Assembly: GCF_003581585.1 (NCBI RefSeq)
Contig: NZ_QXIR01000020.1
Span: 19,886-83,885, forward strand
Source of the DNA: Bacillus salacetis
Lineage (GTDB): Bacteria; Bacillota; Bacilli; Bacillales; Bacillaceae_B
Direction: 5' to 3'
Length of the DNA stretch: 64,000 nucleotides
Shown: in pieces, positions 45,564 through 53,244 of the stretch
How positions within the stretch are numbered: the stretch's first letter is position 1
Layout of the letters: every line of letters begins with the position of its first letter
Translations under genes and position numbers: made by a program
Notes under the pieces: model-generated
The model's database searches: none
What the model was told of the DNA's origin: nothing
Seen by the model: the letters and a program-made list of their open reading frames with translations, nothing else

Positions 45564-46373
45564 TTGAAGCTGACGAAAGGCGTTCTAAGCGCCATTTATG
45601 CCTTGCTGATCATCATTCCCGTTATAGTGATTTTCTTTGCCACATTCAAATCAACTTCCGAAATGTACAAAGATGTACTGGGACTGCCGGCAAGCTTTGG
45701 TTTTGATAATTACCTGACAATGTTCACGGAGGAGTCCATGAGCACCTACTTCTGGAACAGCGTCATCGTGACACTGATTTCCGTAGGGATGACCTTGTTC
45801 TTCTCAAGTTTGATCGCATTTGCCATCACGCGCATGTCCGGCTGGCCGGGGAGGATCCTGTTCGGCTTGTTCACGCTTGGGATGATGGTCCCGGCTCAGG
45901 TAAACATGATTCCGCTGTACCAGCTCGTGTTTGACCTTGGGTTGACCAACAGTTTGACAGGACTGATCTTAGTCAATATATCCGTCACTCTGCCTGTTGC
46001 GGTCTTCATTTTAACCGGGTTCATGAAATCACTGCCGAGCACACTGTTTGAAGCGAGCCGGATCGACGGCGCCTCAAACTGGCAGATGTACCGGAAAATC
46101 GCGGTTCCATTGTCACTGCCATCCATTTCGGCTACAGCCATCTTCCTGTTCGTCATGAACTGGAACGACCTGCTGTACCCATTGCAGTTCATCACCGACA
46201 GCGACTACAAAACCCTGCCGCTCGCCCTGCTTGAATTCCAAGGCGAGTACATGACCAACTACCCGATGCTGTTCACAGGCGTCATCATTGCATCAGCTCC
46301 AATGGTCATCGCCTACATCTTCCTGCAGCGCTATTTCGTTGCCGGCATGATGGCTGGGTCATTGAAGGGGTAA
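45564..46373 (+). CDS. Sugar ABC transporter permease, MalG/MsmG type
   Basis: The protein has 269 residues. The start is TTG 45564 after AAGGAGGGGG. EAA loop EASRIDGASNWQMYRKIAVPL and the C-terminal FLQRYFVAGMMAGSLKG hallmark of the MalG branch. No ATPase gene follows; in bacilli one shared ATPase (MsmX) often serves several CUT1 systems, so this importer probably borrows it. Confidence 0.94.
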   Translation: MKLTKGVLSAIYALLIIIPVIVIFFATFKSTSEMYKDVLGLPASFGFDNYLTMFTEESMSTYFWNSVIVTLISVGMTLFFSSLIAFAITRMSGWPGRILFGLFTLGMMVPAQVNMIPLYQLVFDLGLTNSLTGLILVNISVTLPVAVFILTGFMKSLPSTLFEASRIDGASNWQMYRKIAVPLSLPSISATAIFLFVMNWNDLLYPLQFITDSDYKTLPLALLEFQGEYMTNYPMLFTGVIIASAPMVIAYIFLQRYFVAGMMAGSLKG

Positions 46374-46380
46374 ATAGAGG

Positions 46381-46408
46381 AGCCCGGACTTTGGTCCGGG
46401 CTTTTTTT
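46381..46408 (+). terminator. Terminator of the sugar importer operon
   Basis: Stem AGCCCGGAC (46381-46389) with GTCCGGGCT (46394-46402), tetraloop, then seven T. 7 bp past the stop. Confidence 0.95.
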
Positions 46409-46435
46409 GCTGCTTGCGTATCGTGAAAAAAGCAG

Positions 46436-46592
46436 TCGTTGATAGAAGGTGCAAAGTCGTTGTTAGGAGTGCGAAACTCGTCGATAGAACCCGCAAAGTC
46501 GTTGATAGGAGAGGGGAAGTGGTTGATAGAACGAGAAAGTCGTTGATAGGAGAGAGGAACTCGATGATAGAACCCGCAAACTCGATGATAGA
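46436..46592. repeat. 21-bp-period array, TCGTTGATAG family, first block
   Basis: Eight units with the motif TCGTTGATAG(A/G)A start at 46436, 46457, 46478, 46499, 46520, 46540, 46561 and 46582, i.e. 20-21 bp apart. Between the motifs the sequence varies (GGTGCAAAG, ACCCGCAAAG, GAGAGGGGAAG). All six frames look partly open because 21 is seven codons, but no coding signals are present. Confidence 0.85.
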
Positions 46593-46675
46593 AGCACCAC
46601 CCCTTATCACAATGCATCCGAATACTCACCCGCGGGAAAAACAAAAAAACGACCGCTTCAACAGCAGTCATGTAC

Positions 46676-46924
46676 TCATATCTTGGTTTTTCTAACAGAA
46701 TCAATCACAATACCCGCGCCGATTAATCCAAACAGAATCGCGAGTGCTATCGGCAGGGTGCCAATTTCTCTTAGGGCCGTGCCGTAAACTCCATACTCTG
46801 TGCTCCAGCCCTCACCGCCATCCCTTGTCAACACCAGGGAATATACGGAGGCTGCGATCAGTGCCGCACTATACATGATTGCACTTGATAATAGCAATAC
46901 CAATCCAATGGTGATATGCTTCAT
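46676..46924 (-). CDS. Small two-helix membrane protein
   Basis: The protein has 82 residues from ATG 46924, 9 nt after AAGGAG; an ATG at 46930 would touch that site. Helices at about 6-28 and 55-72. I recognise no family. It follows the 93-residue membrane gene by 13 bp, so the two form an operon. Confidence 0.7.
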   Translation of the reverse strand: MKHITIGLVLLLSSAIMYSAALIAASVYSLVLTRDGGEGWSTEYGVYGTALREIGTLPIALAILFGLIGAGIVIDSVRKTKI

Positions 46925-46937
46925 ATGCATCTCTCCT

Positions 46938-47219
46938 TTAAGACAATCCGGCGTCCAATTCCCCTCTGCGCTTCTGCCAAAAATAATAAGTGATGGAAAA
47001 TGTACTGACAGCCAGGGTTAAAAATGCAATCCCAACGATTAAAGGAATGTAGGTCCAAGCACGTGTCAGTTCTTCCGAAACCATCCAAACCTCTTCACTG
47101 CCCTGCCTGGAAAGAGAAGAGGCGATCCGCCCGCCAAAACCGGACAGAATGACAAACAAGAAACCAATCAAGAAACTCCAACTTGGAACGCCAAAAGTCT
47201 TAAAGATAAGGTTTTTCAA
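46938..47219 (-). CDS. Small two-helix membrane protein
   Basis: The protein has 93 residues. The start is TTG 47219, 8 nt after AAGGGAGAT. Helices at about 12-30 and 56-78, ending in a basic QKRRGE tail. It is first in a two-gene operon with 46676-46924. Family unknown; similar size and topology suggest a small membrane complex. Confidence 0.7.
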   Translation of the reverse strand: MKNLIFKTFGVPSWSFLIGFLFVILSGFGGRIASSLSRQGSEEVWMVSEELTRAWTYIPLIVGIAFLTLAVSTFSITYYFWQKRRGELDAGLS

Positions 47220-47322
47220 AGTGATATCTCCCTTTATTCAGATGAGATAATTATAGCGTGGAGCGGAGAGAAAAGATATAAAAATTTTGAAAATTGTAAT
47301 TTTTTTGAAAGGGGAGTAACCA

Positions 47323-47983
47323 ATGCCTGTCATCCACCATCAACAATTCATAAAAGCCCCAATCAACCTGTGCTTCGACCTTGCCCGGAGTATCGACGTC
47401 CACACCCAAACTACATCGAAGACGAAGGAAAAAGCAGTGGGCGGGGTGACGGAAGGATTGCTGGAAGAGGGGGACATTGTTACCTGGGAAGCCGTACACT
47501 TAGGAATAAAACAAAGGCTCACCGCCAAAGTGACCTCCATGGAAAAACCAACAGAGTTCGTCGATATCATGGTCAAGGGTGCGTTTCATTCCTTTGAACA
47601 TACACATCAGTTTATTGAAAAGGCTGTTTTCGCATATATTGTTGCTTTCGGAAAAATCCCAGGTGCCGGATTTTTCCCCTGTATACAAAGGTTTTACTCC
47701 CAAAAAAGAACGAGCAGCTCTTTTCTTTCCTGCTCACCGGGGTTTTTACGGCGATTAACAGGATATTATTTGAAATTCATATTGAATAGCAACAAAGTTT
47801 ACGAAAAGAGCCATTGAAAAAGAAGGCGGAACCCTTATGATTGACAGGTTTCAGTATAAATCCCCTCTGGGTCCGCTCGGCAGCCTCGCAGACAAACTCT
47901 TCTTGGAAAAATATATGAGGAACTTCATTGCTGGCCGGGCAGTTGAGTTGAAAAAGATTGCAGAAGAAGGGACAGCGGATTGA
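47323..47983 (+). pseudogene. SRPBCC-family gene split by a 191-bp MITE
   Basis: The first half starts at ATG 47323 (AAAGGGGAG upstream) and reads VIHHQQFIKAPINLCFDLAR, the usual start of SRPBCC/cyclase-like proteins. At codon 100 it runs into the mobile element at 47622. The second half resumes at 47821 with EGGTLMIDRFQYKSPLGPLG and ends with TGA at 47981-47983. Removing the element plus one ATTGAAAA copy gives HQFIEK-EGGTL in frame and an intact protein of 153 residues. As it stands, translation continues through the element to a stop at about 47817, giving a 164-residue chimera lacking the C-terminal helix. Confidence 0.88.
47622..47812 (+). mobile_element. 191-bp MITE-like element, copy 2, with perfect 8-bp duplication
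   Basis: Starts GGCTGTTTTCGCATATATTG and ends CAAAGTTTACGAAAAGAGCC. Terminal inverted repeats of about 28 bp share GGCT, TTTTCG and TTGTTGC. Flanked on both sides by ATTGAAAA (47614-47621 and 47813-47820). By eye the reverse complement matches copy 1 over its full length with well over 80 percent identity. No transposase; the transposase family supplying it in trans cannot be named from the ends alone. Confidence 0.9.
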
Positions 47984-48068
47984 TAGAAATGCCCCGGCTT
48001 GTCGATAGAATGGCCAAAGTCGATGATAGAAGTACAGAACTCGTTGATACTGAAAAGTCGTCGATAGG
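47982..48068. repeat. 21-bp-period array, (T)CGATGATAG family, second block
   Basis: GATAG/GATAC cores at 47982, 48004, 48025, 48046 and 48063, with the same GTCG(T/A)TGATAGAA motif as the block at 46436. It begins inside the stop codon of the split SRPBCC gene (TGATAG). Confidence 0.75.
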
Positions 48069-48119
48069 ACCCCCTGCCCAGACTGCGAGCTGGGTTTTTT
48101 TGAGTGAGTTTCATTAAGT

Positions 48120-48262
48120 TGCTGAAAGGGAGGACTTTTTCGCTGAAAGTATCCACGAAATCGCCGTAAGTAAGGACTGTTTCGCCGAAAGCACACCCGA
48201 AACCGCCGTAAGGGAGGCCGGTTTCGCCGAAAGTTCTCACAACCCCGCCGAAAGCAACCCCG
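48120..48262. repeat. 21-bp array, TCGCCGAAAG family, seven copies
   Basis: Units (T)CGCCG(A/T)AAG recur with exact 21-bp spacing (G of CGC at 48121, 48142, 48163, 48184, 48205, 48226, 48247). The last 11 bases of each unit vary. A different family from the GATAG arrays but with the same period and the same neighbourhood. It produces an apparent 162-residue minus-strand frame with 14-residue repeats that has no ribosome site. Confidence 0.85.
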
Positions 48263-48301
48263 TGCAGGCGCCAGACCCCATCAATGCACTTCCCCCACAA
48301 A

Positions 48302-48328
48302 AAAACCAGCCCAACTCGGACTGGTTTT
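48302..48328 (-). terminator. Terminator of the MFS gene
   Basis: Stem AAAACCAG (48302-48309) with CTGGTTTT (48321-48328); on the minus strand it exits to a T-run made by the A-run at 48298-48305. 8 bp past the stop. Confidence 0.75.
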
Positions 48329-48335
48329 CCTTCTA

Positions 48336-49505
48336 TCAACGAAAAGCCCTCTGCACAACAGGCTTCCTTTCGTATTTAACAAACATGATTCCGCCGATCA
48401 CCACTGCTGGAATCGCCACTATTCCCATACCGAGGAAGGCATATCCTGATGCATACTCGTATAGGAATCCGCTGACAAACGTCAAGACAGCAGTGCTTAA
48501 GCCGGAGCCAAGTGCTGTGTAGACACCTTGGGCGGCAGGCAGGTCCTTGCTTTCCAGTTCCTCATAGACCAGCCTCATGAACGCATAATGAGTGAGTCCG
48601 AAGGTGAATGCGTGAAGCAGCTGCGTTGCAACGAACATCGCGACACTCGGGAACATGAACAGCATTGTCCATCTCAGGATGGCGGCTGAACTGGCGGTCA
48701 TGAACATGACCGAAATCGATTTTCTTTTTAAAAATTTGTCAGAAAGAGCAAAGAACAGGATCTCTGCAATGACAGCTACATTCAGCAGGACGCCGATATA
48801 CATGTTGCTGACATGAAGCTCTTTCAAATACAATACGCCATAGTTATAGTAAGCTGCGTGGGTTCCCATCGTAAAAATCACGATACCCATGGCCAGCATG
48901 AATTTTTTTGACTTCAACAAACTGCGGTAAGACATTCTTTCTTGACCGCGGGGCTCGCTCATGGATTCAGGAAGCTTCATCAATGAAGACAGCAGGATCG
49001 TGATGATCCCGGCAAACATTATGTAGATGATGGCTCCTTCACTGTAAACCGACGTGATCACACCGGCTAAAAGCAGGGCGGAAGTATATCCGATTGATCC
49101 CCAGGATCTGCTTTTTCCATAATCAATGCTGTCTTTTTTCATCATGACGGCGGCCATGCTTTCAACAAGCGGCATCAGCATAGGATAGACCAGGCTGAAA
49201 AGGACCATGCATGCCATCATTCCGAAAAAGGAACTGAGCGGGAAGAACAGCAGCAGCAAAACGCCGGATGCAGCCACCAGAATTCTTGCGAGCTTTCCAA
49301 GTGGAAACCGCTGGCTGAGTGTCGGGAATAAATAAAAACTTGAGAACGAACGGGCAATCATGCCGGCAGCGACAAGGGAAGAAGCAGTTGCGATTGAAAA
49401 TCCTTTACTTTCCACGAGCCATGCTGTCCAGTATGGAATGAAAATACCCCATGTAAACATGATGACAAAGAACTGAACGGACAGCCAAGATTGTTTCTTC
49501 TTCAT
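48336..49505 (-). CDS. MFS transporter, HcaT/PPP family (YwbF-like)
   Basis: The protein has 389 residues and 12 predicted helices. The first helix carries WGIFIPYWTAWL, and the R-S-W-G-S-I-G-Y block (SRSWGSIGYT) at the start of helix 5 is typical of the phenylpropionate permease/MFS_1-like family, which also includes nucleoside and sugar carriers. Substrate unknown. A KKKQ start follows a weak ribosome site. Monocistronic, with the 21-bp array behind it. The upstream gap 49506-49746 shows no gene. Confidence 0.85.
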   Translation of the reverse strand: MKKKQSWLSVQFFVIMFTWGIFIPYWTAWLVESKGFSIATASSLVAAGMIARSFSSFYLFPTLSQRFPLGKLARILVAASGVLLLLFFPLSSFFGMMACMVLFSLVYPMLMPLVESMAAVMMKKDSIDYGKSRSWGSIGYTSALLLAGVITSVYSEGAIIYIMFAGIITILLSSLMKLPESMSEPRGQERMSYRSLLKSKKFMLAMGIVIFTMGTHAAYYNYGVLYLKELHVSNMYIGVLLNVAVIAEILFFALSDKFLKRKSISVMFMTASSAAILRWTMLFMFPSVAMFVATQLLHAFTFGLTHYAFMRLVYEELESKDLPAAQGVYTALGSGLSTAVLTFVSGFLYEYASGYAFLGMGIVAIPAVVIGGIMFVKYERKPVVQRAFR

Positions 49506-49746
49506 ATAATGAAGAAATCCCCCTTATGTATGTAGATTCATGATTAATAATTACTGTTTATTATATCCAAGAAGTCATTATACGCCTGGCCAAAAATGGA
49601 TACAAGGGGAGTTTTGGCAGGATTAGTATATGGTTGCGCTTACATGCCCATTCCATCAATCATAAAAATAATTAATGGAAAAGGGATGTGTATCCATGAG
49701 TTTTCCATTTGTCGCATGTATCGGAAATTGTTTTAAGGTATCCTTT

Positions 49747-49794
49747 AAAATGAAAGGCAGCCAATTCACAAATGAATTGGCTGCCTTTCATTTT
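49747..49794 (-). terminator. Very strong terminator of the Asp2-like gene
   Basis: A 22-bp perfect stem (49747-49768 with 49773-49794) closes on a CAAA tetraloop, with A/T-rich flanks on both strands. It starts 4 bp past the stop of the gene ending at 49798. Confidence 0.95.
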
Positions 49795-49797
49795 ATA

Positions 49798-50517
49798 TTA
49801 AGAATTAACAATTTTGGAAACATGGTCAATCAAAAATGGAGGGTAATGAGTAGCTACTTCAGCATGTTTTGAATAGTCACCTAAGTCCAGGTTATAATCT
49901 ATTCCCTTTTTATCTAGCCATTGAATCAATGGAACTACATGTTTAGAGTAATGCTCTTCTCCTTTGCCTAAGTGGATATTAATGTTCGGTTGATAAGGAG
50001 TATTCTGAATAACATTAAATAACAGACTGTTTAAATATTGTTTATCCTGATTAGTTGCTCCACCTGATATATCAGTTGCAACATTTGCACAATCGACTTC
50101 CTCTAGAAGATAGTTCCCGATTTGACTTTGTGGAGAACCTGCAATGCAATGACCATAACCATATTTGAAAGCGAAATAAATTGATGCATATCCACCTTTG
50201 CTGGATCCTGCAGTAATAACATTTTCAGAACTGATCTGATTTTTCTCGCAAATGTCATCAATTAACATCTTTACAGAAATATCTATACTTTGATCTCTAT
50301 TTAGTCCCATATAATAAACGCCTCGTTCACCATAGCTATCGAGAATAAAAAGCTTATTACAATCGATGTCATCTAATGTACGCATATAATTGTATCTAGC
50401 AGGAACGCCGGGTTTTGAAAACCCTGAGAATACTACAACTAAATGATTGCTTGTCTCTGATTTATTAAAGATATATTTGAGGATCTTTTCCCCTTTGAAA
50501 GTTTTTTGTCCTAACAA
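49798..50517 (-). CDS. Asp2-like alpha/beta hydrolase, single domain
   Basis: The protein has 239 residues from TTG 50517, which has AAAGGGGTGG 5 nt upstream; GTG 50526 would lie inside that site. Alpha/beta-hydrolase with nucleophile elbow AGSSKGGYAS, preceded by VVFSGFSKPG and KLFILDSYGERGVYYMG. The late His is probably in YSKHAEVATHYPPF. It is a clear paralogue of residues about 20-240 of the protein encoded at 58984-60246 (GSSKGG, KLFILDSYG.RG.YY.G, IGNY). The fold recalls Asp2 of accessory Sec systems, a carbohydrate acetyltransferase. Likely role: acyl transfer or deacylation on a surface glycan. Own strong promoter and terminator. Confidence 0.75.
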   Translation of the reverse strand: MLGQKTFKGEKILKYIFNKSETSNHLVVVFSGFSKPGVPARYNYMRTLDDIDCNKLFILDSYGERGVYYMGLNRDQSIDISVKMLIDDICEKNQISSENVITAGSSKGGYASIYFAFKYGYGHCIAGSPQSQIGNYLLEEVDCANVATDISGGATNQDKQYLNSLLFNVIQNTPYQPNINIHLGKGEEHYSKHVVPLIQWLDKKGIDYNLDLGDYSKHAEVATHYPPFLIDHVSKIVNS

Positions 50518-50534
50518 AGCTGCCACCCCTTTGG

Positions 50535-50579
50535 TTGTTTAGGTACCTAGAGTATAAGGGACCTAAACAACTGTGTCAA
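50535..50579 (-). promoter_or_regulatory. Strong sigma-A promoter inside a 10-bp inverted repeat
   Basis: On the minus strand: consensus -35 TTGACA (50579-50574), 17-bp spacer, -10 TATACT (50556-50551). A perfect inverted repeat TTGTTTAGGT (50535-50544) / ACCTAAACAA (50561-50570) brackets the -10 box and covers the start point; a nested palindrome TAGGTACCTA lies at 50540-50549. The layout implies tight repression by a dimeric regulator. Confidence 0.8.
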
Positions 50580-50638
50580 TTAATAGAAAATCCCTTTGGC
50601 CAAATTTAAGGCGAAAGGGGATTTGACGCGAATACATA

Positions 50639-52660
50639 TTAAATTCCTGTTTCCTCTTCTAAAACAGGCATTAAATATTCTCTTAATATTGGTGCTAAGG
50701 TTTGGGAGTAGGTTGCTGTAATATGGTTTTTGTCCTGATAAACCAGTACATTTCCAACTATAGGCTTACAATATTCCTCTTCACAGAAATAATCGCTTAA
50801 ATCAGCATAATGTACATTGTTGGGAGGAGTCTTTAATTTACTCCAAGCGCTTTCTTTAGGTACAGCTTTCCCTCGGTCTATTAGACATTTTTTGGAGTTT
50901 TCCCCATACTCATCTATACAGGAAGGAACATCAAATTTTGGCCATGGGTTGTCTCTTACAGCGAAAACCGGAATATTTGCCTCATCCAACTCTTCCCACT
51001 TCTTAATATAACCTTTAGGCACTTCCTCATTTGGGTTTGCTCCCACATCAGCAGGTAAGAATACCAGGTCAGGTTTTTTTGAACGAAGAATTTCCATTAA
51101 CTCGCCATTCCAGTCGGCACAGTCATCAACAACATCACCATCTGAGAAGCGGCAACCACTTTTAGTATAGTTTAATATCATAATATTTTCTTTGGCGGCG
51201 ACTCCTTCAAGAGCAGGAAGCCAATGTGCAGAATGAGACCCCCCCACTAATGCTATGGTGTATTTAGGATTATCTGTAGATCCATACTTACATTCTAGAA
51301 CCTCTGGGTCACCTGGTTTTTGGTGACAACCGTCTTTGTAGCCTCTGGGAACATCATCTCTGGCTTGAATTGCTCTTGGTATAAATCCCTTTCCTTCCTC
51401 AACCGATTGATTAAAATCATCCTTTAAAGAAACTGCTCCTGGATATTCTTCAGAAATTTCAGTAAGAGGAATTGCTGAAGTTTGTTCAACGGATTGCATC
51501 TGCTTTATTGTGAAATACCATCCACCAGCAAGAAAGACTACAGGCAAAAGGAAGGATAAAGAAACCTTTGCAGTCTTTAGTTTTGTATCCAACTTAGCAC
51601 TATTTCTAATTGGCTTTTCTATGAAAGTAGTTGTTAAATATGAAAGTAATATAGCTGATAGGATGATAATGATACCATCTAATAAATTTGCTTTCTCGTT
51701 ACCGGTAACAGCAAAATAGAAGATTAGTAGAGGCCAATGCCACAAATAAAAGCCATATGATAATCCGCCGAATGTCACCATGGATTTATGACTTAAAAAC
51801 GAATAGACACCATATTTTCCTCCTTGGTTTCCTGCCAAAAGAATAAATACAGCACTTAAAGTTGGCCATAATGCAACAAAACCAGGAAACACAGATGAAA
51901 CCGGCAATAGAAGGCCGCAGCTTACTAAACCGATCAACCCCATCCATCCTAAAACAGCGCTGACTGACTTTTTTAGAGAAATATTGGCAATAATAAGAGC
52001 TAATATTCCGCCCATGCTAAATTCCCATACTCTTGTAAACGTATCGAAATATGCCCATGGCTGGTTAACACTTGTAAGATAAATTGAATAACTCAATGAA
52101 AGCACCAATACTACAGATAAAACAATTAAAAACGAAAAACGAACTGATTTTTTAAAAATGTATTTTGCCAGCAATACTGAAATAAGCAATAGCAGCGGCC
52201 AAATGATATAGAATTGACCTTGTATGGACATCGCCCAAAAATGTTGGAAAGGACTTGCCTCACTATTTTGAGCAAGATAGTCGACAGATGTTTGAGCCAG
52301 CATCCAGTTCTGAAAATATAATGCAGATGCGAGGGCTTCTTTAACCGTCTGGCTCCATCTGAGTTCAGGTAAAAAGAAAATACAGGCGATAACAACTGTA
52401 AAAAGAACGGTAAATGCAGCAGGAAACAGTCTTTTAGATAGACGGATTAAAAATCCCGGTAAATCTATTTTCCCTGTTTTCTCAAATTGAGATAAAAGCG
52501 AGGTAGTAATCAGGAAACCTGAGACAACAAAAAATACATCAACTCCTCCGGACACTTTTCCTAGCCAGATGTGATAAACAGCAACGAGAAGAGCAGCTAC
52601 TGCGCGCAGACCTTCGATTTCCAATCTTATTTTTCTATTAGACTTTTTATATAAATCCAC
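50639..52660 (-). CDS. OatA/OafA-like surface O-acyltransferase (AT3 plus SGNH domains)
   Basis: The protein has 673 residues. The N-terminal acyltransferase-3 domain has about 10 helices, with IEGLRAVAALLVAVYHIW (catalytic-site H) and GGVDVFFVVSGFLIT. A linker helix sits near 375-395, then an extracellular SGNH domain with nucleophile block VGGSHSAHW and the late DKNHITATYS (Asp/His). Such proteins move acetyl groups across the membrane and attach them to peptidoglycan or polysaccharides. The start is GTG 52660 after AAAGGGTG. Located at the edge of the glycopolymer locus, so it is likely to O-acetylate that polymer. Confidence 0.92.
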   Translation of the reverse strand: MDLYKKSNRKIRLEIEGLRAVAALLVAVYHIWLGKVSGGVDVFFVVSGFLITTSLLSQFEKTGKIDLPGFLIRLSKRLFPAAFTVLFTVVIACIFFLPELRWSQTVKEALASALYFQNWMLAQTSVDYLAQNSEASPFQHFWAMSIQGQFYIIWPLLLLISVLLAKYIFKKSVRFSFLIVLSVVLVLSLSYSIYLTSVNQPWAYFDTFTRVWEFSMGGILALIIANISLKKSVSAVLGWMGLIGLVSCGLLLPVSSVFPGFVALWPTLSAVFILLAGNQGGKYGVYSFLSHKSMVTFGGLSYGFYLWHWPLLIFYFAVTGNEKANLLDGIIIILSAILLSYLTTTFIEKPIRNSAKLDTKLKTAKVSLSFLLPVVFLAGGWYFTIKQMQSVEQTSAIPLTEISEEYPGAVSLKDDFNQSVEEGKGFIPRAIQARDDVPRGYKDGCHQKPGDPEVLECKYGSTDNPKYTIALVGGSHSAHWLPALEGVAAKENIMILNYTKSGCRFSDGDVVDDCADWNGELMEILRSKKPDLVFLPADVGANPNEEVPKGYIKKWEELDEANIPVFAVRDNPWPKFDVPSCIDEYGENSKKCLIDRGKAVPKESAWSKLKTPPNNVHYADLSDYFCEEEYCKPIVGNVLVYQDKNHITATYSQTLAPILREYLMPVLEEETGI

Positions 52661-53244
52661 TTATTTACACCCTTTCACTTGGAGTAAAATAATTTAGTTT
52701 AGTATAGTTAAAATAGATATTTTTGTAAACCTAAGGAATCAAGGACTAGCGTGATTTATAGAGGTTTTTGTTGCATTACATTCAATACTAAGGTAGCCCT
52801 TAATCTTATCCTTATTCAAATATTACAAAAATTTTAAATTTAGTTATCCCTATAATATCCTTTAAACATCCACTTATAAGATTTCACTGGGTTTTTTGGG
52901 TATATATACTATTTTTGTACGGTTGTTCTATTAATATTATGTAATGATTGTGGTAATCTTAACAGAAATTAAATCTGGAACTTTTCCTTTTATACAAAAG
53001 GGGCTAGATTATTATTTATCAGAACTAGTTTCTTATTCAGGAATTATGGTAGTTGTTAAATAGATAGGTAATAATTACCGTTATAAACATCTTGTTTTTT
53101 TTACAGGTTAGTAAAAGATATTACAAGCGGAAAAAAATTTATCGGGTATATTATGAGTAAGTTTTATGATTGTATAAATGAATTCATTATGATAATCTAG
53201 TCATGTTATTCACTTACTTTAATTGCCTTTTTAGGAGGATAAAA
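52661..53244. promoter_or_regulatory. AT-rich divergent intergenic region
   Basis: 584 bases without a supported gene. A good minus-strand promoter for the acyltransferase: TTTACA (52729-52724), 17 bp, TATACT (52706-52701). For the plus-strand dehydrogenase gene only weak boxes are seen (for example TTGTAT 53170-53175 with GATAAT 53191-53196, 15-bp spacing). The ribosome site AGGAGG lies at 53233-53238. No riboswitch fold recognised. Confidence 0.5.

Noticed and set aside
46306..46704. Open frames on both strands over the GATAG array
   Set aside because: 21-bp periodicity keeps several frames open at once; they overlap a terminator and the end of the permease gene.
42699..47820. Composite transposon formed by the two MITE copies
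   Set aside because: Each copy has its own separate duplication, and the outer flanks do not match each other, so they inserted independently.
47851..48339. 162-residue minus-strand frame with 14-residue repeats
   Set aside because: It is produced by the 21-bp array and by the opposite strand of the split SRPBCC gene; no ribosome site.
49675..49872. 65-residue plus-strand frame
   Set aside because: Runs across the 22-bp terminator stem and into the antisense of the Asp2-like gene.
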